Source: Paenibacillus sp. FSL K6-1096
Lineage (GTDB): Bacteria > Bacillota > Bacilli > Paenibacillales > Paenibacillaceae
Direction of reading: 5' to 3'
DNA length: 64,000 bases
NCBI RefSeq assembly: GCF_037977055.1
Contig: NZ_CP150274.1
Span: 6,820,001-6,884,000 of the forward strand
Below, piece after piece: positions 41,518 through 49,032 of the stretch. The stretch's first letter is position 1; every line of letters starts with the position of its first letter. The translations under genes and the position numbers were made by a program. The notes beneath the pieces were generated by a model that was given only the letters and a program-made list of their open reading frames with translations, was not told where the DNA came from and searched no databases.

Positions 41518-43494
41518 ATGAATCTGAACGATCATATGAAGTGGTGGAGTCATGCATCGGTCAAAATCATGGATACCCGCAGCGGGAGGCTGGAGGCCGG
41601 CTTTGAGATCGCGCATTACAGGCTGCCGTCCAGTGCCTTTCTGTATGCTGTTCAGGGACAGGCGGTGGTAGAGCTGGACGAGCTGAGGGTCACCCTGGGA
41701 CGCAATCAGCTGGCGCATGGGGGGCGGGGAGCTGTACTTGCCGTGCGGGCGGAGGAGGCTTTTGAATACTTCCTTGTGCTCTATAAAGCCGTGCTGATGC
41801 TGCCTCCGTCCAGCCGTGTAATGCAGTTGGACCGGGAGAACCCCACCCGGCTTCAATACACCTTCGGCCCGTCCTACCCGGTGGCGCTGCTGACCCGGCT
41901 TGAACAGATGCATTCCGGGTGGCTCACTGCCGATCCGCTGCAGCATATCTATGTAAGGTCGCTGTTCCTGCAATTCGTTCATGAGCTGTTATGGCAGATG
42001 AAGGAGCAGGGAATTCAACCGGTTCGGCCGGATCTGCTGGCCCAGGTGCTAAGGTATATGCAGGAGCATTACAGTGAACAGCTTACGCTGGATGTTCTGG
42101 CAGAGCGCTTTGATTGCAGTGTAAGCTTCTTAAGCAAGCTGTTCAAAAGCCGGCTGCAGGCCGGTCCCATCCGTATGCTGACCCGCATCCGCATGGACAA
42201 GGCGGCACAAGACTTGCTGCACACGGAGCTTAGCCTGCAGGAGATTGCGGAGCGGACAGGTTACCCGGATGCCCACACCTTGAGCCGGAATTTCAAAAAG
42301 CATTATGGCTCGTCCCCGTCACAGTTCAAAGTGAAATTCAGGACAGAGGGCGGTATACGAGAATTGCCTGCTGCTTATCCGAGAACTGCCCTTGTAGGCC
42401 ATTCACCCGGATGCTATAGTAACCCAAGAGATGAGAATCATTATCATTCGTATCTTAAAGGGGGATTACCTGTGTTTAAAAGAACCAGGGCAGCATCTGT
42501 GGCCACCGCGGCCTTATTCTTGTGTATCACTTTGTTGTTGAGCGCTTGTTCGGGGGCCCAGGCTCCGGCGAACGGGAATGCAGCGGCAAGCCCTGCGGCA
42601 CAGCCGGCGAAAGCAGCGGTCTCTGAGACTGCGGCAGACCAGTCAGCGGCAACGACCAAAATCTACAGGGACAGCAAAGGAGAGGTCACCATTCCGGCCA
42701 ATCCGCAGCGGATCATCGATCTGACCGGCAGTGCCATCGGCAATTTACTGGTGCTCGGTGTGAAGCCGGTTGCCGCCGCTGATGATTCACTGAAGAATCC
42801 GTTCCATGAAGGCCGGCTCGACCATATCGTGAATATAGGCAAGGAACCGAACGCGGAAGCGATCCTGAAGCTGGACCCAGATCTGATTCTTATGTTCGAC
42901 TATATGGAAGACGCTCAGTACGAGCAGCTCACGAAGATCGCCCCGGTAGTCAGACTGAAGTACGGCGGGGGAACACCACAGGATCTGCTGCTGGAATTCG
43001 GCAAAATCACCGGCAAAGAGGCTGAGGCGCAGCAATGGATAGATTCGTGGAATGCGAAGATCGCCGAAGTGAAGCCGAAAATCACTGAAGTGGTTGGCGA
43101 TAAGACTGTGTCGATCCTACAGCCGTATGCGAAGGGCATCTATGCCTGGGGCGACAAGGGCGGAAGAGGCGGCGAGATTCTGTATAGAGACCTTGGCCTG
43201 AAAGCACCGGAGATTATCCGCACCACCCTGATTGACGGGGAGGGCTTCGGCGGGGACCTGTCGCTGGAGCTGCTGCCGGAGTATGCCGGAGATTATATTT
43301 TCACCAGTAATTGGGGCTGGGATGACGGGGATGCGAATGTCGTTTATGACAGCGAGGTGTGGAAGTCTCTGCCCGCGGTGAAGAACCATCAGGTCTATTT
43401 CATTGATGAGAAGGGCTCCTTCTATAACGATCCGATTTCGCTGGAGGCACAGCTGGATTTCATCACGAAAAGCCTGCTAGGTACAGCGCAATAA
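41518..43494 (+). CDS. AraC regulator frame continuous with a siderophore-binding domain (Btr-like)
   Basis: A 658-residue open frame. Residues 1-165 are an AraC-type sensor region, and 172-275 are the AraC DNA-binding domain (LDVLAERFDCSVSFLSKLF, IAERTGYPDAHTLSRNF). Residues 319-344 form a complete lipoprotein signal ending LLLSAC, and 370-658 form an iron-siderophore binding fold (RIIDLTGSAIGNLLVLGVKP). Bacillus Btr also joins AraC to such a fold, but Btr is cytoplasmic and has no internal signal. A promoter, Fur box, ribosome site and GTG lie inside the frame, so two products are likely. GGAGAG precedes the ATG. Confidence 0.85.
   Translation: MNLNDHMKWWSHASVKIMDTRSGRLEAGFEIAHYRLPSSAFLYAVQGQAVVELDELRVTLGRNQLAHGGRGAVLAVRAEEAFEYFLVLYKAVLMLPPSSRVMQLDRENPTRLQYTFGPSYPVALLTRLEQMHSGWLTADPLQHIYVRSLFLQFVHELLWQMKEQGIQPVRPDLLAQVLRYMQEHYSEQLTLDVLAERFDCSVSFLSKLFKSRLQAGPIRMLTRIRMDKAAQDLLHTELSLQEIAERTGYPDAHTLSRNFKKHYGSSPSQFKVKFRTEGGIRELPAAYPRTALVGHSPGCYSNPRDENHYHSYLKGGLPVFKRTRAASVATAALFLCITLLLSACSGAQAPANGNAAASPAAQPAKAAVSETAADQSAATTKIYRDSKGEVTIPANPQRIIDLTGSAIGNLLVLGVKPVAAADDSLKNPFHEGRLDHIVNIGKEPNAEAILKLDPDLILMFDYMEDAQYEQLTKIAPVVRLKYGGGTPQDLLLEFGKITGKEAEAQQWIDSWNAKIAEVKPKITEVVGDKTVSILQPYAKGIYAWGDKGGRGGEILYRDLGLKAPEIIRTTLIDGEGFGGDLSLELLPEYAGDYIFTSNWGWDDGDANVVYDSEVWKSLPAVKNHQVYFIDEKGSFYNDPISLEAQLDFITKSLLGTAQ
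42392..42449 (+). promoter_or_regulatory. internal promoter and Fur box of the siderophore-binding lipoprotein
   Basis: TTGTAG (42392-42397), 17-nt spacer, TATAGT (42415-42420), then GATGAGAATCATTATCATTC (42430-42449), a near-consensus Fur box. All of this lies inside the long AraC frame, just ahead of AAAGGGGG and the GTG at 42472. Confidence 0.82.
42472..43494 (+). CDS. iron-siderophore ABC transporter substrate-binding lipoprotein (internal start)
   Basis: A 340-residue product from the GTG at 42472, with AAAGGGGG 7-8 nt upstream. It begins MFKRTRAASVATAALFLCIT and ends its signal in LLLSAC (Cys26 lipidated), followed by a Pro/Ala linker and a single-helix-backbone, type III (FecB/FhuD/FeuA-like) binding fold with KIYRDSKGEVTIPANPQR and KLDPDLILMFDY. 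It would deliver ferric siderophore to a permease encoded elsewhere. It is in the same frame as the AraC gene upstream, with no stop between. A hairpin follows at 43535. Confidence 0.85.
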   Translation: MFKRTRAASVATAALFLCITLLLSACSGAQAPANGNAAASPAAQPAKAAVSETAADQSAATTKIYRDSKGEVTIPANPQRIIDLTGSAIGNLLVLGVKPVAAADDSLKNPFHEGRLDHIVNIGKEPNAEAILKLDPDLILMFDYMEDAQYEQLTKIAPVVRLKYGGGTPQDLLLEFGKITGKEAEAQQWIDSWNAKIAEVKPKITEVVGDKTVSILQPYAKGIYAWGDKGGRGGEILYRDLGLKAPEIIRTTLIDGEGFGGDLSLELLPEYAGDYIFTSNWGWDDGDANVVYDSEVWKSLPAVKNHQVYFIDEKGSFYNDPISLEAQLDFITKSLLGTAQ

Positions 43495-43534
43495 GTCGGG
43501 GGGACCTGTCGGAAAATTTATTCTTAGATGTACG

Positions 43535-43571
43535 GAAGACTGGTACTCTCAGGCTGAGAAGACCGGTCTTC
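43535..43571 (+). terminator. hairpin after the siderophore-binding gene
   Basis: GAAGACTGGT pairs with ACCGGTCTTC and encloses TCTCAG/CTGAGA. The T run is short, so confidence is moderate. Confidence 0.6.
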
Positions 43572-43605
43572 TTCGCTGTTCGGCCGTGGCTTGGCAACTT
43601 AATTG

Positions 43606-43633
43606 TTTACATTTGGTGTGATGTATATATACT
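43606..43633 (+). promoter_or_regulatory. possible sigma-A promoter of ddh
   Basis: TTTACA (43606-43611), 16-nt spacer, TATACT (43628-43633), about 60 bp before the ATG. Confidence 0.45.
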
Positions 43634-43691
43634 TAACTTTTGAAGGATTCATCATCTCGGGGTTACCCGGCAAGGGAGGATTACAGTAAAT

Positions 43692-44675
43692 ATGACTTCA
43701 CGAATTAGAGTAGGTATTGTCGGTTACGGAAATTTGGGTAAAGGGGTACAGCAGGCGATTGCGCAGAATCCTGACATGGAGCTGGTCGCTATCTTCACCC
43801 GCAGAGAGCCGCAGCAGCTCGCTGAGATTACAGGCACAGTAACAGAGCATATCTCCGCAGCTGAACAGTATATAGGCAAAATTGATGTAATGATTCTGTG
43901 CGGCGGCTCTGCAACGGACCTGCCTGAGCAAACCCCGCAGCTGGCCCGGTGGTTCAATACCGTGGACAGCTTCGACACCCATGCCAAAATCCCGGAATTC
44001 TTCGCATCCGTGGACAAGTCCGCACAAGAAGGCGGCTCAGTCAGCGTCATCTCCACGGGCTGGGACCCGGGAATGTTCTCGATGAACCGTCTGCTCATGC
44101 AGTCCATCCTGCCAGTGGGCGAGGACTACACCTTCTGGGGCAAGGGAGTCAGCCAGGGACATTCCGATGCGATCCGCCGTGTTCCCGGCGTGAAGGCGGG
44201 CGTGCAATATACGATCCCTGTCCAGGAGGTCATTGACAGCATCCGTGCAGGCGAGACGCCGCAGCTGTCCACCCGCGAGAAGCACCGCCGCGAATGCTAT
44301 GTAGTGGCGGAAGAAGGCGCTGACCGCGAGGCGATCACCCGCAGCATTGTGGAGATGCCGAATTACTTCGCCGATTATGATACGACCGTTAACTTCGTAT
44401 CGGCCGAAGAGCTGGCTGAGAAGCATTCCGGGATGCCGCATGGCGGCTTCGTCATCCGCAGCGGAGTTACCGGCAGCGGCAGCAAGCAGATTGCTGAATT
44501 CGGGCTGAAGCTGGACAGCAATCCGGAGTTCACCGCCAGTGTGCTGGCCGCTTACGCCCGTGCAGCCGTCCGCCTGAAGCGTGAAGGTCACACCGGGGCG
44601 AAGACAGTGTTCGATATTCCGCTCGGCCACCTGTCGCCGAGATCAGCAGAGGACCTGCGGCGCGAACTGCTGTAG
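43692..44675 (+). CDS. ddh: meso-diaminopimelate dehydrogenase
   Basis: A 327-residue NADPH enzyme that makes meso-diaminopimelate directly from tetrahydrodipicolinate, for lysine and peptidoglycan. The Rossmann motif is GIVGYGNLGKGV, and family segments DSFDTHAKIPEFFASVD, STGWDPGMFSMNRLLM and TFWGKGVSQGHSDAIRRVPG are all present. Length matches the family (about 326). AAGGGAGGA precedes the ATG. Organisms with Ddh may also keep the acetylase or aminotransferase route. It is monocistronic; downstream lies a repeat array. Confidence 0.96.
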   Translation: MTSRIRVGIVGYGNLGKGVQQAIAQNPDMELVAIFTRREPQQLAEITGTVTEHISAAEQYIGKIDVMILCGGSATDLPEQTPQLARWFNTVDSFDTHAKIPEFFASVDKSAQEGGSVSVISTGWDPGMFSMNRLLMQSILPVGEDYTFWGKGVSQGHSDAIRRVPGVKAGVQYTIPVQEVIDSIRAGETPQLSTREKHRRECYVVAEEGADREAITRSIVEMPNYFADYDTTVNFVSAEELAEKHSGMPHGGFVIRSGVTGSGSKQIAEFGLKLDSNPEFTASVLAAYARAAVRLKREGHTGAKTVFDIPLGHLSPRSAEDLRRELL

Positions 44676-44790
44676 GAACTTGAAGCAGGGGCAGCCTGAT
44701 ATGGGCTGCCCTTTGTGCTGTCGCGGACGGCTGGCTGAAGGGAGATCAAAGGGATCAATCCCTTTAGTGGCGCAACTGAATAAGGTGGCT

Positions 44791-44892
44791 GAGGAGCATT
44801 AATGCACCTGAATCCAGGAGAAGTGGGCTAAAGGAGCGAATGAGGAGCATTAGTGCACCAGAATCCGGCGGATGTGAGCTAAATGAGCGAGT
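44791..44892 (+). repeat. 51-bp tandem duplication between ddh and gdhA
   Basis: Two units at exact 51-bp spacing (44791-44841 and 44842-44892). Each reads GAGGAGCATTA-TGCACC-GAATCC, then G-G-GCTAAA-GAGCGA. GCATTAATGC is a perfect palindrome in the first unit. A degenerate third unit may precede it (44740-44790). The rest of this 353-bp gap holds only the gdhA terminator. Confidence 0.75.
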
Positions 44893-44974
44893 GTCCAACC
44901 TTCCCCCCGGGTGCAGCCTGTCTAACCACAAACAGACGTAAATAACGCGGCTATAGCGCTTCAACAACGAAATA

Positions 44975-45014
44975 AGAGGTGTCCCCCGGCCGTACTGGCT
45001 TCGGGGACACCTCT
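44975..45014 (-). terminator. terminator after gdhA
   Basis: AGAGGTGTCCCC and GGGGACACCTCT form a 12-bp stem; on the minus strand it is followed by TTATTTCG. Confidence 0.8.
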
Positions 45015-45028
45015 TTGTGAAATCAATG

Positions 45029-46411
45029 TTATACTACACCCTGGGCGATCATCGTATCTGCGACTCTCAGGAAGCCGGCAATGTTGGCTCCGGCGACCAG
45101 GTTGCCGGCGACGCCGTATTCCTCTGCCGCCTGTACGGTTCTGCGGTAGATGTTCTTCATAATGCCTTGCAGCTTCTCATCGACCTCTTCAAAGGTCCAC
45201 GACAGCCGCATGCTGTTCTGGCTCATTTCCAGTCCCGACACTGCTACGCCGCCTGCATTGGCGGCCTTGGCCGGTGCAAAGAGCACCTGATTCTCAAGGA
45301 ACAGCTCCACCGCGTCGATGGTGGTCGGCATATTGGCCCCTTCGCCAATGGCCAGGACTCCGTTCAGAATCAGCTGCCCGGCAGCGGCCTTATCCAGCTC
45401 GTTCTGAGTGGCACAAGGCAGGGCGATATCACACGGGATGTTCCAGATTCCGCTACAGCCTGCTACATATTCAGCGTGCGGATGTTCTTTGACGTATTCG
45501 CTGATGCGAAGGCGTTCGGTTTCCTTCAGTCTTTTGACTGTATCAAGGTTGATGCCCTGCGGGTCGTGAATATAGCCGTTTGAATCACTACAAGCGATGA
45601 CGAGTGCGCCAAGCTGCTGCGCCTTCTCAATCGCATAAATGGAGACATTCCCGGAGCCGGAGACAACCACCTTGCGGTCCTGGAAGCTGGCTCCGCGTTC
45701 TGCCAGCATCTCCTGCACGAAGTACACACAGCCATAGCCGGTAGCTTCCTTGCGCGCCAGACTGCCGCCGTACAGAAGCCCTTTGCCGGTAAGAACCCCG
45801 GCGGTATGCCCGCCGTGAATCCGTTTGTACTGGCCGAACATGTAGCCGATCTCCCGCGCACCGACGCCGATGTCGCCGGCCGGAACATCTGTATCCGGTC
45901 CGATATGGCGGTACAGCTCGGTCATGAAGCTCTGCGTGAAGCGCATGATCTCCTGATCCGACTTGTCCTTGGGATCGAAATCGCTGCCTCCCTTGCCTCC
46001 GCCCATCGGCAGTCCGGTCAGCGCATTCTTGAAAATCTGCTCGAAGCCAAGAAACTTTACGATGCCGAGGTAGACGGAGGGATGGAAGCGCAAGCCGCCC
46101 TTGTAGGGTCCGATTGCACTGTTATACTGGATGCGGTACCCGCGGTTAACCCGCGTGCGGCCTGAATCGTCCACCCAGGGGATACGGAAGGAAATGCTGC
46201 GCTCAGGCTCAACCAGACGCTCCAGAATTCCTTGCTCCATGTATTTCGGATGACGGGTCAGAACGGGGGTGATACTCTCAAGGAACTCCTGGACGGCCTG
46301 ATGGAATTCAGGCTCCTGCGGGTCGCGTTTCTGGACCTCCGCATAAATCTGCTGCACATATTGCACAGCCTCATTGGAAACCTCTGACGTTGCTGTAGGA
46401 ACGATGGACAC
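45029..46411 (-). CDS. gdhA: NADP-type glutamate dehydrogenase
   Basis: A 460-residue hexameric dehydrogenase (GdhA type, about 450 residues) that aminates 2-oxoglutarate with ammonium. The catalytic region contains GGLRFHPSV and NALTGLPMGGGKGGSDFDP with the active-site Lys. The nucleotide domain contains VVVSGSGNVSIYAIEKA, and PCATQNELD follows. The length and sequence suit the biosynthetic enzyme rather than catabolic RocG (about 424). A GTG at 46423 overlaps the AGGGAG site, so the GTG at 46411, 11 nt downstream, is preferred. Two palindromic elements lie upstream. Confidence 0.94.
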   Translation of the reverse strand: MSIVPTATSEVSNEAVQYVQQIYAEVQKRDPQEPEFHQAVQEFLESITPVLTRHPKYMEQGILERLVEPERSISFRIPWVDDSGRTRVNRGYRIQYNSAIGPYKGGLRFHPSVYLGIVKFLGFEQIFKNALTGLPMGGGKGGSDFDPKDKSDQEIMRFTQSFMTELYRHIGPDTDVPAGDIGVGAREIGYMFGQYKRIHGGHTAGVLTGKGLLYGGSLARKEATGYGCVYFVQEMLAERGASFQDRKVVVSGSGNVSIYAIEKAQQLGALVIACSDSNGYIHDPQGINLDTVKRLKETERLRISEYVKEHPHAEYVAGCSGIWNIPCDIALPCATQNELDKAAAGQLILNGVLAIGEGANMPTTIDAVELFLENQVLFAPAKAANAGGVAVSGLEMSQNSMRLSWTFEEVDEKLQGIMKNIYRRTVQAAEEYGVAGNLVAGANIAGFLRVADTMIAQGVV

Positions 46412-46459
46412 TTTAGAAAGCACTCCCTGTCTGTTGTATTTCGGGCTATCCCGTGTTAT

Positions 46460-46521
46460 TTAGAATTTAAAAGAATTCTATAAAACCTGACATGAATTTG
46501 CCAATCAATTATTTTTGGCAA
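46460..46521. promoter_or_regulatory. candidate operators upstream of gdhA
   Basis: TAGAATT-N6-AATTCTA (about 46460-46480) and TTGCCAA-N10-TTGGCAA (46498-46521) are inverted repeats 50-110 bp before the gdhA start. The second has the look of a LysR-type site. No regulator gene is adjacent. Confidence 0.4.
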
Positions 46522-46679
46522 GGCCATTAAGAAATTCTATGAACCTTACATACCATGCCAGCTATATGCAGCAAAATGTTAATAAACCTCTGGTCAATTT
46601 TGGATTGCAGTTCCCCCTCTATGGGGTAATTATAGATTGCGGCAATAAGATATAGTATAAGAGAGAGAGGCGTCAGAAT

Positions 46680-47342
46680 ATGCACTTGTTATCTGTAGCA
46701 GAATTGGTAGATACGGAGAACCACGCGTGGGAGGAGATCAGGGAACTGCTTAGCCAGGGCCCGCGCACCTACCGGCTGGAGCCTGCTGAGCCGGAGGCCG
46801 CCGCACAGACGCTCGTCCGTCTGCAGGTGAGCACAAGATCCTATCTGGGCGCCATTGCCTATGAGAGCGGAGGTATCGTATTCGAGCACGGCTGGATTAC
46901 CTTGCTCGGCGCCGGGGCGGCAGGAATCTGCGGCAGCCTGGCCTCCTGGAACGGCCTCGCGGATTCTGAGGAGCTCGCTGCCCTGCCGGGGCTGCTGGTC
47001 GTAGCTTATGATGCGGCCGGCGGGTTCTTCGGTCTGGATACAGGCCGCTTCGGACAGAGCGGGCAGATCTATTATTATGCCCCGGATGCTCAAGTATGGG
47101 AGACGACCGAATTGACCTATTCCGGATTCATCGGCTGGCTGGCGGAAGGGGATCTGGATCTGTTCTATGAGACATTCCGCTGGGAGGGCTGGGAAGAGGA
47201 GGTGCAGCAGCTTGCGCCGGATCAGGTCTTCGGGTATTATCCGCCGCTCTGGACGGAGCAGGGCAGCGGTTCGGGCAGCAGCAAAGCACCGGTCTCTATT
47301 CTGGAAGCGTGGCAGGCCGCGAGAAGCGCAGGTGCCGAATGA
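46680..47342 (+). CDS. DUF2625 family protein
   Basis: A 220-residue soluble protein with the DUF2625 pattern: an N-terminal LVDTENHAWEEIRELLS, the central GWITLLGAGAAGICGSLASW-N motif, and LLVVAYDAAGGFFGLDTG. The family has no known activity, and its fold recalls SMI1/KNR4-type immunity or regulatory proteins; that comparison is weak. ATG at 46680 follows GAGAGGCG. It overlaps the next gene by 4 bp (ATGA), so the two are coupled. Confidence 0.82.
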   Translation: MHLLSVAELVDTENHAWEEIRELLSQGPRTYRLEPAEPEAAAQTLVRLQVSTRSYLGAIAYESGGIVFEHGWITLLGAGAAGICGSLASWNGLADSEELAALPGLLVVAYDAAGGFFGLDTGRFGQSGQIYYYAPDAQVWETTELTYSGFIGWLAEGDLDLFYETFRWEGWEEEVQQLAPDQVFGYYPPLWTEQGSGSGSSKAPVSILEAWQAARSAGAE

Positions 47343-48181
47343 AGCGGCGCAAGGCAGGTCGGGAACGGCTTAGAGTGGTTACGATTGCCGAGGAACCGCT
47401 GGCGGTAGTTCCTTTTGTCAGTGCAGCGCCCGGCAGCCAGGGAATCATATACGATGAGCTTCCGGTACACTTGGGGGAGATGCTGGGACTGCCGGAGGAC
47501 GTGGATGCGCTGATTGTCGCCTCTGACCTTCAGGGAATTGCCCTTTCCGAAAGCGGGGAATATGGGGATGTCTTGGTGGGAGAGCAGCTTGCCGGGACGC
47601 TGGTGGAACTGCTTATCCAACATCTGCCGGGTGTCCGCCCGGAGAAGGTGCTGGTCTGTTTATGCGGTGATTTATACGGAGATACTGCTGTAAGAGGTTC
47701 AAGCGGCGATCCGCTGCAGGTATGGCGGGCGTTCCGCCGCAGCTTCGGAAAGGTACTGGGCGTGAACGGCAACCACGATCTTCTGACTCCGCACGGGGAA
47801 GCTGAGCTTGCCGCCACACCGGGAACACATTTGTTCTCTGAACCGTCAGTCCTGCAGCATGAGAGTCTGCTTATAGCCGGGCTTGGAGGTGTCACAGGGA
47901 GAGCGGACCGGCCGAACCGCACGCCGGAGATAGAGTATCTGGAATTACTAGGCAGCTTGCTGAAGTGCGGACCCGATCTGCTGCTGCTGCATCAGAGCCC
48001 GGATCTGCCGGGCGCAGGTTTACCCGGACATGCAGGCATCCGTGAGCGGCTTGAGGCCGGGCCGGAAGTTCTGGTCTGCAGCGGGCATGTGCACTGGAAC
48101 CGTCCGCTGGCAGAGCTGGCGAATGGCGTCCAGCTTCTCAATACAGACGGAAGGGTGCTGGTATTCACTGCCGCTGGTTGA
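47339..48181 (+). CDS. metallophosphoesterase family protein
   Basis: A 280-residue calcineurin-like phosphoesterase. Metal-binding motifs in order are IVASDLQG (in place of D-x-H), LCGDLYGD, GVNGNHDLL, LLLHQSPD and CSGHVHWNRP. The first His is replaced by Gln, so one metal ligand is altered. It probably hydrolyses a phosphodiester or phosphomonoester in the cytoplasm. The ATG at 47339 overlaps the DUF2625 stop, which supports it over an upstream in-frame start at 47309. The substrate is unknown. Confidence 0.87.
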   Translation: MKRRKAGRERLRVVTIAEEPLAVVPFVSAAPGSQGIIYDELPVHLGEMLGLPEDVDALIVASDLQGIALSESGEYGDVLVGEQLAGTLVELLIQHLPGVRPEKVLVCLCGDLYGDTAVRGSSGDPLQVWRAFRRSFGKVLGVNGNHDLLTPHGEAELAATPGTHLFSEPSVLQHESLLIAGLGGVTGRADRPNRTPEIEYLELLGSLLKCGPDLLLLHQSPDLPGAGLPGHAGIRERLEAGPEVLVCSGHVHWNRPLAELANGVQLLNTDGRVLVFTAAG

Positions 48182-48268
48182 AACCAAATGCGGGCTTGTC
48201 CGTAAACTTTACAAACAGCATCGGAATAGATATAATTTAGGTATAACTTTCAGGGTTTGAAACAACAG

Positions 48269-48298
48269 AAAGGGGCCTAACGCCATTAGGCTCCTTTT
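48269..48298 (+). terminator. terminator after the phosphoesterase gene
   Basis: AAAGG-GCCTAA pairs with TTAGGC-CCTTTT with one G-T wobble and a CGCCA loop. Confidence 0.8.
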
Positions 48299-48352
48299 GT
48301 ATTTTCGGCCCGTGTTAACAGGAGGGCGAAAGTCATTCATAAGGAAAAGATT

Positions 48353-48961
48353 ATGGTATGTGTTCATTACGGTCCGCATGGCGAGCGTTTAATCCGGCGT
48401 GGAGTCCAGTTGTCCGAGCTGATCGGGGCACCGCTCTATGTTCTGAATGTGGATACTTCAGACAGTGATGAATATAATCAGAGCAAAGAAATGTATATGT
48501 CAGTCTGGAAGCGACTGGCAGAGGAAGCCGGGGCAGAGTTCATGATACGCAAGCGCCGGGGCCGCAAGACGACAGATGTCATTGTTGAAGCTGCCGAAGA
48601 GAAAGAGGTGACGCAGATCATCATCGGCCAGTCTGCCCAGACCCTGTGGCAGGAGCTGACCAAGCGCAACTTCGTCAATGAGCTGATCAGCAAGATGAAG
48701 ATGATGGATCTGCATGTGGTGGCCGTGCAGCGGATGCGCGCCGGTCTGGAAGAGACGCATGAAGAAGGCGTAATTGCCTATCTGGTGAAGAACGATGGTG
48801 TGTACCAGCTCAGCGATGAGCCTGAGGGTGCAGATGCCATCAAGGGCAAATTTTTTCATGAACTTCATACCGAATTTGAGAATGGCCTGTTCAAGATTGA
48901 ACAAGACGGCAAGGCCAGATATCTGCATATTTGTGAAGGGACATTAACCGATAAGCTGTAA
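48353..48961 (+). CDS. UspA/KdpD-like universal stress domain protein
   Basis: A 202-residue soluble protein. Residues 1-125 match the universal-stress domain of KdpD (MVCVHYGPHGERLIRRGVQL, then VTQIIIGQSAQTLWQEL), and the rest is uncharacterised. No kinase domain is present. It lies 71 bp before the Mrp operon on the same strand and could help regulate ion transport there. Two starts are possible: ATG at 48353 with AAGGA 7 nt upstream, or an ATT at 48335 with the stronger AGGAGGG 8 nt upstream, which would add IHKEKI, typical of the family. Confidence 0.82.
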   Translation: MVCVHYGPHGERLIRRGVQLSELIGAPLYVLNVDTSDSDEYNQSKEMYMSVWKRLAEEAGAEFMIRKRRGRKTTDVIVEAAEEKEVTQIIIGQSAQTLWQELTKRNFVNELISKMKMMDLHVVAVQRMRAGLEETHEEGVIAYLVKNDGVYQLSDEPEGADAIKGKFFHELHTEFENGLFKIEQDGKARYLHICEGTLTDKL

Positions 48962-49032
48962 GCGGTTTTCCCTTAAGGAAGTAAGTACCAGTCTTCACAA
49001 CCACACTATAGATTGGAAAAGGAGGTTTGCCA

